A DNA stretch of 64,000 nt from CADEED01 sp035525785 (lineage in GTDB: Bacteria > Pseudomonadota > Gammaproteobacteria > Steroidobacterales > Steroidobacteraceae), in contig DATLDQ010000043.1 of the NCBI GenBank assembly GCA_035525785.1, positions 20,585 through 84,584 on the forward strand, in the 5' to 3' direction. A program made the translations under genes and the position numbers. This document shows, piece by piece, positions 28,045-37,246 of this stretch; the stretch's first letter is position 1, and each line of letters starts with the position of its first letter. The notes below the pieces were generated by a model. That model saw only the letters and a program-made list of their open reading frames with translations. It was not told where the DNA came from and did not search any database.

Positions 28045-29274
28045 TCAGGCCGGGGCGACGATGGGCTTCAGGCGTGCTTCGCGAATCGGCAGATTGATGA
28101 ACGCCGCCGCGGTGGCCAGGGCCGCGTCCGCATACCACATCCACGTGAAGTCGCCGAACTTCGTCAGCACGATGCCGCCGAGATAGGCGCCGAAGAACGC
28201 GCCTATCTGGTGCGTGAACGTCGCGAGGCCAAACAACGTGGCGAGGTAGCGCACGCCGAACAGCTTGCCGATGAGTCCGGCGGTGGGCGGGACCGTGGCG
28301 AGCCACGTGAAACCGAGGACCATGGCGAACACGTAAAAGGTCAGGGCGCTCTTGGGCGCGGCCATGTAGATCAGCACGGCCACCGCGCGGCTGAAATACA
28401 TGATGAACAGCAGCCACTTCATGCGCATCACGCCGCCGGCCCAACCGGCGGTCAGTGAGCCCGCGACGTTGGCGAGACCGATGATGGCGAGCGAGGTCGC
28501 GGCCACGGAGGCGGGGAGGCTGCACAGGCCGACTTCGCCGGGCAGATGCGTCACGAGAAATGCGATGTGGAAACCGCAGGTGAAAAACCCGGCATGCAGC
28601 AGCCAGTAGCTGCGATCGCCCGCGGCGATGCGCAACTGCTCGCGCAGCGAGATCGGCGCGGCATGCGAACCCGCGGTGGTGGTCGCCGTTGCGCCATCGC
28701 TCTCGCGGCGCAATAGCGGCCGGGCGAGTGGCAAAGTGGCCAGCGCCGCTACGGCCATGGTCCACATGGCGCCCATCCAGCCGATGCCGACAATGAGGAA
28801 TTGCGTGACGGGCGCGAACACGAACTGACCCAGGCTGCCGCCGGCATTGACGAAACCGGAGGCGAAAGAGCGCTTGCTGGCCGGCACGCGTTGCGCGACC
28901 TGGCCGATGAGCACGGCGAAGCTGCCCGCGCCCGCGCCGGCGGCGGTGAGCACGCCGAAGGTCACGACGACGCCCCATTCGCTGCCCATGAAGGGCGTGA
29001 GCGCGAAGCCCGCGGCCAGCAGGGCCGCGCCGATGACGAGCACGCGCTGCGCGCCATGACGCTCGGCCATGGCGCCGAATACCGGCTGGGCGGCGCCCCA
29101 CATGAGTTGGCCCACGGCGAGCGCGAAGCTCATCGACGCGTACGCGAGATGCGTGCTGTCCATGACCGGCGTGATGTACAGGCCCACGGTCTGGCGCATG
29201 CCCATGGTGATCATGAGCACGGCCGCGGCGGCGGACATCACCACCAGGTGACGGCGTTGCAGCTTCTCGGTCAT
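28045..29274 (-). CDS. Major facilitator superfamily transporter
   Basis: The 409-residue protein has twelve predicted membrane helices in two halves and the MFS loop motif after helix 2 (GAMAERHGAQRVLVIGAALL). The general pattern, including LREQLRIAAGDRSYWLLHAGFF opening the second half, resembles OxlT/monocarboxylate-type MFS members. The substrate is unknown. Its ATG overlaps the cupin stop by 4 nt. It is the last gene of the LysR-cupin-MFS unit and ends 5 bp from the convergent DUF1501 gene. Confidence 0.87.
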   Translation of the reverse strand: MTEKLQRRHLVVMSAAAAVLMITMGMRQTVGLYITPVMDSTHLAYASMSFALAVGQLMWGAAQPVFGAMAERHGAQRVLVIGAALLAAGFALTPFMGSEWGVVVTFGVLTAAGAGAGSFAVLIGQVAQRVPASKRSFASGFVNAGGSLGQFVFAPVTQFLIVGIGWMGAMWTMAVAALATLPLARPLLRRESDGATATTTAGSHAAPISLREQLRIAAGDRSYWLLHAGFFTCGFHIAFLVTHLPGEVGLCSLPASVAATSLAIIGLANVAGSLTAGWAGGVMRMKWLLFIMYFSRAVAVLIYMAAPKSALTFYVFAMVLGFTWLATVPPTAGLIGKLFGVRYLATLFGLATFTHQIGAFFGAYLGGIVLTKFGDFTWMWYADAALATAAAFINLPIREARLKPIVAPA

Positions 29275-29735
29275 TTCGAGCCGCCCGGCTTCGGCCCTTC
29301 GTGACCGGGTGAAGTCCAGCGAAGCACGAAGTAGCTGGCCGGCGTGTCGCCGGCATTGCGCATGCCGTGCAGGTCGTTGGCGGCGAAGAAGATCACCGAG
29401 CCCGTCGGCGCCTTCTGGGCCACGCCATTAATGGTGGCTTCGATCACGCCTTCGCGCACGAACACCAGTTCCTCATCGGGATGCCGGTGCGCCGCATGCG
29501 AAGCCTTGCCGACATCGATGCTGGTCACGTGCGTCTCGAGCCGGTCGACGGTGGCTGTGACGCCGTCGAATACGGCGCGGCGTTCGCCGCTCGCGGTCTT
29601 TTCCACGGGTAGTGAGCTCCAGGCGAACACGCCCGAGGCGAGCCTCGCCGGCACGGCGTCGCCCTGCGCCAGCGCCATGGCGGTGGCGCCAGTGGCGACA
29701 CCCACGCAAACAAGAATCCAGTCTCGACGGCTCAT
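29271..29735 (-). CDS. Membrane-anchored or secreted cupin-domain protein
   Basis: The 154-residue protein has an N-terminal hydrophobic segment (about 5-24) that would act as a signal or anchor. One cupin barrel follows with the metal-site pattern HRHPDEELVFVREG and a second motif GSVIFFAANDLHGMRNAGD. Such single cupins are often dioxygenases, isomerases or binding proteins. Start and stop overlap the LysR and MFS genes as ATGA junctions, so its ligand may be what the transporter moves and the regulator senses. Confidence 0.78.
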   Translation of the reverse strand: MSRRDWILVCVGVATGATAMALAQGDAVPARLASGVFAWSSLPVEKTASGERRAVFDGVTATVDRLETHVTSIDVGKASHAAHRHPDEELVFVREGVIEATINGVAQKAPTGSVIFFAANDLHGMRNAGDTPASYFVLRWTSPGHEGPKPGGSK

Positions 29736-30628
29736 GCGGCTTCACTCCCTGCGGCAGGTTCCTGGAACAGACCGACGAGATGATCGGCGACCGCGCGCAC
29801 GCGCGCCAGCCGGCTCACGTCCGGACGCATCAGGAGCCACAGCTCGCGCGAAGGCGGCCGCCGCGAGAGCGTCACGGGCACGAGTCCGCCACCGGCGCGC
29901 GCCACCAATCCCGGCAACAGCGCAATACCCGCGCCACCGCGCGCGGCCGCGGCCTGCGCACCCTGGCTGTTCGCGCGCAGCACCACGCACTTGTCGGCGA
30001 GGAATCGCCGCGCCCACACCGCCTCGGGGACGAAATCATTGTTCTCGTGGAAGGCGATGAACACCGGCGCGTGGCCCTCGGCGAGCCGTGCCGCATACGC
30101 GGGCGACGCGTAGAAACCGTAGTCGAGCGTGGCGACGCGGCGCGCCACCAGGTCGCCGCTGGCCGGGCGCGCGAGCCGCAGGGCGATCTCGGCGTCGCGC
30201 CGCGCGAGACTCAGGTTGCGCGACGTCGCCAGTAGTTCGATCTCGAGATGCGGGAAGCGCACGCTCAGCGGCGCGAGCTCGGCGGCCAGGAAGCCGTCGG
30301 CCAGTACGCGCGCGACCGTGATGCGCACGCGCCCCGCGATGGCGCTGGCCTGGTCGCGTTGCACGCTGAGCGCGCTGGCCGCGAACTCCATCTGCTCGGC
30401 CTGGGCCAGCGCCGCGACACCCCCGGCGTTGAGCGCCAGGCCGTCGCTGCCGCGGGTGAAAAGCGCGCGACCGAGCGCGGCTTCCAGGCTCGCGAGCCTG
30501 CGTGCGACCGTGGCGTGCGTGACGCCGAGCGCCCGCGCGGTGGCGGCGAGCGTGTGATGGCGCGCCAGCGCGGCGAAGAACCGCAGGTCTTCCCAGTCGA
30601 GGGTGGCCGCTCGTTTTTTGTCAGTCAT
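29732..30628 (-). CDS. LysR family transcriptional regulator
   Basis: The 298-residue protein has an N-terminal winged helix (about 12-70: LRFFAALARHHTLAATARALGVTHATVARRLASLE) and a periplasmic-binding-protein-like effector domain (about 100-290). It is the first gene of a three-gene unit in which each start overlaps the previous stop. It is therefore transcribed with its presumed targets rather than divergently, as is commoner for LysR proteins. The effector is unknown. Confidence 0.88.
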   Translation of the reverse strand: MTDKKRAATLDWEDLRFFAALARHHTLAATARALGVTHATVARRLASLEAALGRALFTRGSDGLALNAGGVAALAQAEQMEFAASALSVQRDQASAIAGRVRITVARVLADGFLAAELAPLSVRFPHLEIELLATSRNLSLARRDAEIALRLARPASGDLVARRVATLDYGFYASPAYAARLAEGHAPVFIAFHENNDFVPEAVWARRFLADKCVVLRANSQGAQAAAARGGAGIALLPGLVARAGGGLVPVTLSRRPPSRELWLLMRPDVSRLARVRAVADHLVGLFQEPAAGSEAA

Positions 30629-30802
30629 GGCGAGTCCGTCGGGAATTCCGCGGAAGGGTTGTTGGGGCCTAGTCTGAGCGCGCCACCGCGGGATCAGCGT
30701 TCAGTCTTTCTTTCCGATCATTAAGGTTCACATGGTCCGCACCCTCCTGAGCTTTGCCAGGGCGTCCCTGACGACATCGTGTTCCGCATAGCGCTTGCCC
30801 GT

Positions 30803-30828
30803 GCAATAGTTGCCTTGACAAATATTGC
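30803..30828 (+). promoter_or_regulatory. Candidate MarR operator before the RND efflux operon
   Basis: The palindrome GCAATA...TATTGC frames a core TTGCCTTGACAA close to the TTGCC(N)2GGCAA sites of E. coli marO. It overlaps the candidate -35 box and lies 46 bp upstream of the marR start, a position suited to autorepression. Confidence 0.55.
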
Positions 30829-30843
30829 GCGACGAGTGACATT
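30815..30843 (+). promoter_or_regulatory. Candidate promoter of the marR-RND operon
   Basis: A perfect -35 TTGACA (30815-30820) is followed after 17 bp by a weak -10 GACATT. The perfect -35 lies inside the palindromic operator, so a bound regulator would exclude RNA polymerase. Confidence 0.45.
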
Positions 30844-30873
30844 GCCGGCCCCCCGCGATCCTGCCGAGACTCC

Positions 30874-31374
30874 ATGACAGCCACCGCCAGGCGCCTCCGA
30901 GAGAGCGTCGACCCCGTTCCACCGCCCGCCGATGGAACTCACCGGGCGATCTGCCGCCAGATCAAGATGGTCTCGAGCTCGCTGACGCGCCGCGTCGACA
31001 CCCACATGCAGCCCCTGGAGCTCACGGGCATGCAGTGGGAGCCACTGCTGCTGGTCTGGCTCAAGCGCGCGGACACGGTAGCCGCGCTGGCGCGCGTCAG
31101 TCAGGTAGGGGTGCCATCGATGACGCGCATGCTCGACCGGCTGGAGCAGAAAGACCTGCTGCGGCGCGAGCGCAGCGCCACCGATCGCCGCGTCGTGAAT
31201 CTGATCCTCACCGCCAAGGGCAGGAAGATCGCCGGGAAGATCTGGCCCATCGTCGTCGACGGCATGAACGTGCACCTCGAAGGTTTCAAGAAAGAAGAAC
31301 TCGCCCAACTGAACGATCTTCTGGGCCGCATGCTGGCGAACGGGGCGCGCGAAGCCCAAGGCGACGAAGAATGA
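30874..31374 (+). CDS. MarR family transcriptional regulator
   Basis: The 166-residue winged-helix regulator has an N-terminal dimerisation helix region. The DNA-binding part is VAALARVSQVGVPSMTRMLDRLEQKDLLRRE followed by the wing SATDRRVVNLILTAKG. It is the first gene of a four-gene efflux operon, and its stop overlaps the adaptor start (ATGA). MarR proteins usually repress such operons and release DNA when bound by phenolic or drug ligands. A matching palindrome lies just upstream. Confidence 0.9.
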   Translation: MTATARRLRESVDPVPPPADGTHRAICRQIKMVSSSLTRRVDTHMQPLELTGMQWEPLLLVWLKRADTVAALARVSQVGVPSMTRMLDRLEQKDLLRRERSATDRRVVNLILTAKGRKIAGKIWPIVVDGMNVHLEGFKKEELAQLNDLLGRMLANGAREAQGDEE

Positions 31375-32636
31375 CCAACCACCTCTGCCGGCTTTCGGGC
31401 ATCGCGGCGCTCATCGCGGTCATGTTGCTGATGGCCGCCTGCAGCAAGCAGGACCCCGGTCCGCCGCCCCCGCCCGAAGTGGGCGTGATCACGCTGCAGC
31501 CCCGCACCATCGCCATCACCGACGAGCTGCCGGGGCGTACCACCGCGTATCGCGTCGCCGAAGTCAGGCCGCAGGTCACGGGCATCGTGCAGCGCCGCCT
31601 GTTCACCGAGGGCACGGAAGTGAAAGCCGGGGACCAGCTGTTCCAGATCGATTCCGGTCCGTATCGCGCCACGCTGTCTTCCGCCCAAGCCGCGCTCAAG
31701 CGCGCCGAAGCGCAGGCCGTCACGGCCAAACTTCTCGAAGAACGTTACGCGCCGCTGATCGAGGCCAACGCGGTCTCCAAGCAGGAGAACGACGAGGCCA
31801 TCGCTTCGCGCGCGCGTGCCGAGGCCGACGTCGCCGCCGCGCGCGCGCAGGTCGAGAGTGCGCGCATCAATCTGGTTTACACGCAGCTGCTGTCGCCCAT
31901 CAATGGCCGCATCGGGCGCGCGCTGGTCACCGAGGGCGCGCTGGTCACCTCCGGGCAACAGGCGGCGCTCGCCACCGTGCAGCAGCTCGACCCCATCTAC
32001 GTGGACATCACGCAGTCGTCGACCGAGCTGCTGCGCCTGCAGCGGCAGTTCGCCAGTGGCGAGCTCGTGAAGAACGACAAGGACGAAGCGGAAGTCGCCC
32101 TGACGCTCGAGGACGGCACGGCCTACGCCGAGCATGGGCATCTCAAGGTATCCGAAGTTTCCGTGGATCCGTCGACGGGTTCGGTAACTCTGCGCGCGGT
32201 GATCCCGAACCCGCATCGCGAGCTCCTGCCCGGCATGTTCGTGCGCGCGCAGCTCACGCGCGGCACGCGCCAGGCGGCGTTGCTCGTCCCGCAGCGCGGT
32301 GTATCGCACAACACGAAGGGCGAAGCCACCGTGGTCATCGTCGAGAAGGACAACAAGGTGTCCGAACGCGTGGTCACGGCCGATCGCGCGATCAACGGCG
32401 AGTGGCTGATCACCGCGGGCCTCGCGCCCGGCGACCGCGTGGTGCTCGACGGGCTGCAGAAAGTGAAGGCGGGCGCGCCCGTGAAGCCGGTGCCCGCCGC
32501 TGAAGACGGCAACGCCGAGTCCGCGGAAACCAGGCCGTCCACGGGTAATCCGGCGGGCGCCAATCCCGCCAGCGCCACTTCGTCCAACGCCACTCCGTCC
32601 AACGCCACTCCGTCCAACGAAGTCGCCGCGCGCTAA
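31371..32636 (+). CDS. RND efflux periplasmic adaptor lipoprotein (AcrA/MexA type)
   Basis: The 421-residue membrane-fusion protein has a lipobox MAAC (Cys24). A biotinyl-lipoyl half (ELPGRTTAYRVAEVRPQVTGIVQ), an alpha-helical hairpin (about 105-170), and beta-barrel and membrane-proximal domains follow. It links the inner-membrane pump to the outer-membrane channel. The C-terminus is unusual: an Ala/Pro/Asn/Ser-rich tail encoded partly by a 15-bp tandem repeat. It sits 6 bp before the pump gene. Confidence 0.93.
   Translation: MTNHLCRLSGIAALIAVMLLMAACSKQDPGPPPPPEVGVITLQPRTIAITDELPGRTTAYRVAEVRPQVTGIVQRRLFTEGTEVKAGDQLFQIDSGPYRATLSSAQAALKRAEAQAVTAKLLEERYAPLIEANAVSKQENDEAIASRARAEADVAAARAQVESARINLVYTQLLSPINGRIGRALVTEGALVTSGQQAALATVQQLDPIYVDITQSSTELLRLQRQFASGELVKNDKDEAEVALTLEDGTAYAEHGHLKVSEVSVDPSTGSVTLRAVIPNPHRELLPGMFVRAQLTRGTRQAALLVPQRGVSHNTKGEATVVIVEKDNKVSERVVTADRAINGEWLITAGLAPGDRVVLDGLQKVKAGAPVKPVPAAEDGNAESAETRPSTGNPAGANPASATSSNATPSNATPSNEVAAR
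32575..32619 (+). repeat. Three 15-bp tandem repeats in the adaptor gene
   Basis: CCACTCCGTCCAACG occurs three times in a row (the first copy has one T for C), adding in-frame Ala-Thr-Pro-Ser-Asn units to the C-terminal tail. The copy number may vary between strains by slippage without shifting the frame. Confidence 0.85.
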
Positions 32637-32642
32637 CAAACC

Positions 32643-35600
32643 ATGCTGTCACGCTTCTTCATCGACCGGCCCATCTTCGCGTGGGTGATCGCGATCATCA
32701 TCATGATCGCGGGCGGGCTCTCCATCGCGACACTGCCCGTGCGCCAGTATCCCGCCATCGCGGCGCCTACCGTCGGCATCAACGTCAATTACCCGGGCGC
32801 CTCGGCGCAGACCGTGCAGGACACGGTCATCCAGGTCATCGAGCAGCAGCTCAACGGCATCGACAACCTGACGTACATGACGTCGGAAGCCCAGGCCGAC
32901 GGTTCGGCCGGCATCACGCTGACGTTCGCACAGGGCACGGTCCCGGACACGGCGCAGGTGCAGGTGCAGAACAAGCTGTCGCTGGCACTGCCACTGTTGC
33001 CGCAAGAGGTGCAGCAGCAGGGGATAAGGGTCAATAAACCGGCGCGCAACTTCCTCACCGTGATGGGCTTCATCTCCGCCGACGACAGCATGAACGGCGA
33101 GGAGATCACCGACTACGTCGCGACCAACATCCTCGACCCGCTGAACCGCACGCGCGGCGTCGGCGATGTAACCATCTTCGGTGCGCAGTACGCCATGCGT
33201 ATCTGGGTGGACCCCGCCAAGCTCACCAACTACGGCCTCACTACCGGCGACATCGTCACGGCCATCCGTGCGCAGAACGTGCAGGTCTCGGTGGGTTCGC
33301 TGGGTGGTTTGCCCGCGGCGCCCGGGCAGGCGTTCACGGCGGCCATCATCGGTCCCACGCGCTTCTCCACGCCCGAGCAGTTCCGCAACATCCTGCTGCG
33401 CGTGAACCCGGATGGTTCGCAGGTGCGCGTCGGTGATGTCGCCCGCGTCGGGCTCAACTCCGAAAGCTACATCCGCGACACGAAGTACAACGGCAAGCCG
33501 GGCGCCGGCGTCGCCATCCGCCTGGCCGCGGGCCAGAACGCGCTGGATACGATGAACGAGATCCACGCGACCATCGACCGGCTGAAGCCGTTTTTCCCGC
33601 GCGGTCTCGAGGTGGTGCTACCGCTCGACACCACGCCATTCGTGCGCACCTCGATCGTGGAGGTGGTGAAGACGCTGTTCGAAGCCGTGGTGCTCGTCTT
33701 CCTCGTGATGTACCTGTTCCTGCAGAACGCCCGCGCCACCGTCATCCCGACCATCGCCGTGCCCGTCGTGCTGTTGGGCACGTTCGGCGTGCTCGCGGCA
33801 TTCGGCTTCTCGATCAACACGCTAACCATGTTCGGCATGGCGCTCTCCATCGGCCTGCTCGTGGACGATGCCATCGTCGTCGTAGAAAACGTCGAGCGCG
33901 TCATGGCGGAAGAGGGCCTGCCACCGCGCGAAGCCACGCGCAAATCCATGGACCAGATCACGGGCGCGCTCGTCGCAATCGCGCTGGTGCTGGCGGCGGT
34001 GTTCGTGCCCATGGCGTTCTTCGGCGGGTCGATCGGCGTCATCTACCGCCAGTTCTCCATCACGCTGGTGTCGGCGATGGCGTTGTCGGTGTTCGTGGCG
34101 CTGGTGCTGACACCGGCGCTGTGCGCGACCATCCTGAAGCCGCTGCCTCCCTCCGGGCACGTGGAGCACACGGGCTTCTTCAAGTGGTTCAACAAATGGT
34201 TCGACCGCGGCCGCGCGCGACATGCGGCGGGCCTCGATTCCATGCTGCACCGTTCGAAGCGCTCGATGTGGATCTACGTGGCCGTGGTCGTCGGGACCGG
34301 TCTGCTGTTCTCGCGCGTGCCGGCGTCATTCCTGCCGGCCGAGGACCCGGGCTTCGCGTACGGACAGGTGCAGACGCCCCCTGGCGCATCCAAGGAGCGC
34401 ACCTGGGCCGCGCTCGACAAGGCGCGGGCCTATCTTCTCGAGCAGGAGAAGGACGTCGTCGAAGGCGTGCTCACGGTGAACGGCTTCAGCTTCGCCGGCA
34501 CGGGGCAGAACGCCGGCCTCATCTTCATCAAGCTCAAGGACTGGGACGAGCGCAAGGATGATTCGCTGTCGATGCAGGCCTTCCTCGGCCGCACCAACAA
34601 GTTCTTCGCGAGCATCAAGGATGCGAACGTGATCGCGGTGCCGCCCCCGGCGGTGCTGGAGCTCGGCAACACCGCCGGCTTCGACATGATGCTGCAGAAC
34701 CGCGGCGGGCTGCCGCGCGAGCAGTTCCTCGCGGCGCGCAATCAGCTTCTGGGCATGGCTGCGCAGAACCCGGTGCTCGCGGGCGTGCGTCCCAACGGCG
34801 TTGAAGACGCGCCGCAGTTCAAGCTGGAGATCGATCGCGAGAAAGCCAGTGCGCTCGGCATCTCGATCACCGACATCAACCAGACGCTGCAGACTGGCTG
34901 GGCGTCCACGTACGTGAACGATTTCATCGACCGCGGGCGCGTGAAGCGCGTGTACGTGCAGGGCGATCCCCAGTCGCGCATGCAGCCCGACGATCTCAAT
35001 CTCTGGTACGTGCGCAACAACAAGGGCGAGATGGTGCCGTTCTCGGCTTTCGGCCGTGGTGAGTGGACCTACGGTCCGCAGAAGCTGGTGCGCTTCAACG
35101 GCGTGCCGGCGTTCCAGATCCAGGGCGGGCCTTCTCCGGGTCACAGCTCGGGCGAGGCGATGAGCGCCATGGAAGACATGGTAGGCAAACTACCCGCGGG
35201 CATCGGTCTCGAATGGACCGGGCTTTCCTACGAGGAAAAGGCGTCGGGCTCCCAGGCGCCGCTGCTGTACATCCTGTCGCTGGCCATCGTGTTCCTGTGC
35301 CTTTCGGCGTTGTACGAGAGCTGGAGCATCCCGGCGACCGTGCTGCTGGTGGTGCCGCTCGGCGTGCTCGGCGCCGTGGCCGCCACGTTGATACGCGGCC
35401 TGACCAACGATGCGTACTTCCAGGTCGGCCTGCTGGTGACCATCGGCATCTCCGCCAAGAACGCCATCCTCATCGTGGAGTTCGCGAAAGAGAACTTCGA
35501 CCGCGGCATGGAGCTCGTGGAGTCGGTGGTGCACGCCGCGAAGCAGCGCTTGCGGCCCATCCTGATGACGTCGCTGGCGTTCATGTCGGGCGTACTGCCG

Positions 35601-35804
35601 CTGGCGATATCGAGCGGCGCCGGTTCCGGCGCGCAGCACGCCGTCGGCACGGGCGTCATCGGCGGCATGCTGGCCGCGACTTTCCTGGCCATCTTCTTCG
35701 TGCCCGTGTTCTTCGTCGTGGTGCTGCGCAAGTTCAAGGTGAAGCCCACCATCATGAAAGTCGATGAGACGCCGGCCGACGAACCCTTCGCGAGCAACGC
35801 ATGA
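32643..35804 (+). CDS. RND multidrug efflux pump, inner-membrane transporter (AcrB/MexB, HAE1)
   Basis: The 1053-residue proton-driven pump has twelve membrane helices and two large periplasmic loops. It starts with the usual FFIDRPIFAWVIAI, has the proton-relay pair Asp408-Asp409 in GLLVDDAIVVVENVERVM, and ends with the second-half helices containing ISAKNAILIVEFAKE (relay Lys region). Length equals AcrB (1049) and MexB (1046). The gene lies between adaptor and outer-membrane channel genes and overlaps the latter by 4 nt. Substrates are probably hydrophobic drugs but not deducible. Confidence 0.96.
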   Translation: MLSRFFIDRPIFAWVIAIIIMIAGGLSIATLPVRQYPAIAAPTVGINVNYPGASAQTVQDTVIQVIEQQLNGIDNLTYMTSEAQADGSAGITLTFAQGTVPDTAQVQVQNKLSLALPLLPQEVQQQGIRVNKPARNFLTVMGFISADDSMNGEEITDYVATNILDPLNRTRGVGDVTIFGAQYAMRIWVDPAKLTNYGLTTGDIVTAIRAQNVQVSVGSLGGLPAAPGQAFTAAIIGPTRFSTPEQFRNILLRVNPDGSQVRVGDVARVGLNSESYIRDTKYNGKPGAGVAIRLAAGQNALDTMNEIHATIDRLKPFFPRGLEVVLPLDTTPFVRTSIVEVVKTLFEAVVLVFLVMYLFLQNARATVIPTIAVPVVLLGTFGVLAAFGFSINTLTMFGMALSIGLLVDDAIVVVENVERVMAEEGLPPREATRKSMDQITGALVAIALVLAAVFVPMAFFGGSIGVIYRQFSITLVSAMALSVFVALVLTPALCATILKPLPPSGHVEHTGFFKWFNKWFDRGRARHAAGLDSMLHRSKRSMWIYVAVVVGTGLLFSRVPASFLPAEDPGFAYGQVQTPPGASKERTWAALDKARAYLLEQEKDVVEGVLTVNGFSFAGTGQNAGLIFIKLKDWDERKDDSLSMQAFLGRTNKFFASIKDANVIAVPPPAVLELGNTAGFDMMLQNRGGLPREQFLAARNQLLGMAAQNPVLAGVRPNGVEDAPQFKLEIDREKASALGISITDINQTLQTGWASTYVNDFIDRGRVKRVYVQGDPQSRMQPDDLNLWYVRNNKGEMVPFSAFGRGEWTYGPQKLVRFNGVPAFQIQGGPSPGHSSGEAMSAMEDMVGKLPAGIGLEWTGLSYEEKASGSQAPLLYILSLAIVFLCLSALYESWSIPATVLLVVPLGVLGAVAATLIRGLTNDAYFQVGLLVTIGISAKNAILIVEFAKENFDRGMELVESVVHAAKQRLRPILMTSLAFMSGVLPLAISSGAGSGAQHAVGTGVIGGMLAATFLAIFFVPVFFVVVLRKFKVKPTIMKVDETPADEPFASNA

Positions 35805-37216
35805 GACGAGTGACCTCACTGGCCACGGCGGCGCTCGCCGCGGGTTCGGTCGCAGCGCTGAGCGCATGCACCCTGGCGCCACGTTATCGCCAGCCCGACG
35901 CGCCGGTGGCGCCGGCGTTCGAAGTCGTGTCGCCCGCGGCCGCCGCGGTACCCGCAGCGGAGATCGGTTGGCGCGCGTTCTTCCCCGATGCCGAGCTGCA
36001 GGACCTGATCCGGCGCGCACTCGTCAACAATCGCGATCTGCGCATCGCCACGCTCAATGTCGAGGCGGCCAGGGCGCAGTACCGCATCCGTCGCGCGGAT
36101 CTCGTGCCCGCCATCGATGCGCAGGGGCAGGCCAACAACCAGCGCGTGCCCGCGCCGCTGTCGCAGACCGGTCAGAGCGAGCTCAACCGTTCGTATTCGG
36201 CGGGGCTCGGCGTCACGGCGTTCGAGCTGGATCTGTTCGGCCGCGTGCGCAGCCTGCGGCGCGCGGCGATCGAGGATTACTTCAGCATCGAAGAAAACCG
36301 CACCGCCGCGCAGTTGTCGCTGGTCTCCGAAGTGGCCAATGCGTGGCTGACGTTGATCGCGGATCGCGAGCTGCTCGAGCTCGCCACGGAAACGCGTGAC
36401 AGCCAGCGCAAGTCTTTCGACCTGACGCAACTGCGGTTCAACCAGGGCGTGTCCAGCGAGATCGACCTGCATCGCTCGGAGACGGCATGGCGCGAAGCCG
36501 AGGTCGACATCGCGGCGCAGACGCGCCGCGTCGCGCAGGACCGCAACGCGTTGTCGTTGCTGGTGGGCGAGCCGTTGGCGGCCGAAGTCGCCGCGGGCGA
36601 ACACGCGATCGACGCGCAGACGTTCTCGCAGGAGTTGCCCGTGGGCCTGCCGTCCGAGGTGCTCACGCACCGGCCGGACGTGCGCGCGGCCGAGCACGCC
36701 TTGAAAGCGGCGAATGCGGATATCGGTGCGGCACGCGCGGCGTTCTTCCCGAGCATCTCGCTGACCGGGTTCTATGGGAATGCGAGCGAAGATCTGTCGT
36801 CGCTGTTCGACAGCGGACACACGAGCTGGAGCTTCACGCCGCAGATCCGGCTGCCCATCTTCTCGGGCGGTGCGAATCTCGCGGGGCTGAATCTCGCCAA
36901 CGTGCGCAAGCGGATCGAGGTCGCGCGGTACGAGCAGTCGATCCAGATCGCGTTCCGCGAAGTGGCGGACGCATTGGTGGCGCGCGCGACGTTCACCGAT
37001 CAGCTCCGCGCGCAGGAGGCGCTGACCAAGGCGTCCGAGGGCAGCTACAAGCTCGCGGACGTGCGCTATCGCGGTGGCGTCGACAGTTACCTGAGCTCGC
37101 TGATCGCACAGCGTGACTACTACTCGGCGCAGCGCGCGCTCATCGAAACGCGGCTCGCGGGCGCGAGCAATCTGGTGCAGCTCTATGCCGCGCTCGGCGG
37201 CGGCTGGAAGGAATAG
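35801..37216 (+). CDS. Outer-membrane efflux channel lipoprotein (OprM/NodT type)
   Basis: The 471-residue TolC-like protein has a lipobox LSAC (Cys23) and the duplicated OEP fold. Repeat one begins ELQDLIRRALVNNRDLRIATLNVEAARAQYRI and repeat two begins RPDVRAAEHALKAANADIGAARAAFFPSI. It completes the tripartite pump with the two upstream genes. The start overlaps the pump stop (ATGA). A short GC hairpin follows the stop. Confidence 0.94.
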   Translation: MRRVTSLATAALAAGSVAALSACTLAPRYRQPDAPVAPAFEVVSPAAAAVPAAEIGWRAFFPDAELQDLIRRALVNNRDLRIATLNVEAARAQYRIRRADLVPAIDAQGQANNQRVPAPLSQTGQSELNRSYSAGLGVTAFELDLFGRVRSLRRAAIEDYFSIEENRTAAQLSLVSEVANAWLTLIADRELLELATETRDSQRKSFDLTQLRFNQGVSSEIDLHRSETAWREAEVDIAAQTRRVAQDRNALSLLVGEPLAAEVAAGEHAIDAQTFSQELPVGLPSEVLTHRPDVRAAEHALKAANADIGAARAAFFPSISLTGFYGNASEDLSSLFDSGHTSWSFTPQIRLPIFSGGANLAGLNLANVRKRIEVARYEQSIQIAFREVADALVARATFTDQLRAQEALTKASEGSYKLADVRYRGGVDSYLSSLIAQRDYYSAQRALIETRLAGASNLVQLYAALGGGWKE

Positions 37217-37222
37217 GGCTGC

Positions 37223-37239
37223 CGGGGAAGCCCTCCCCG
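37223..37239. terminator. Hairpin between efflux operon and gamma-glutamyltransferase gene
   Basis: CGGGGA and TCCCCG arms with a 5-nt loop lie in the 30-bp gap between two convergent stops. There is no T-run on either side, so termination would be helped rather than complete. Confidence 0.4.
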
Positions 37240-37246
37240 ACAACCA

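Noticed and set aside
30721..31359. 212-codon minus-strand frame over marR
   Set aside because: Antisense to a clear MarR winged helix and to its promoter region; no domain.
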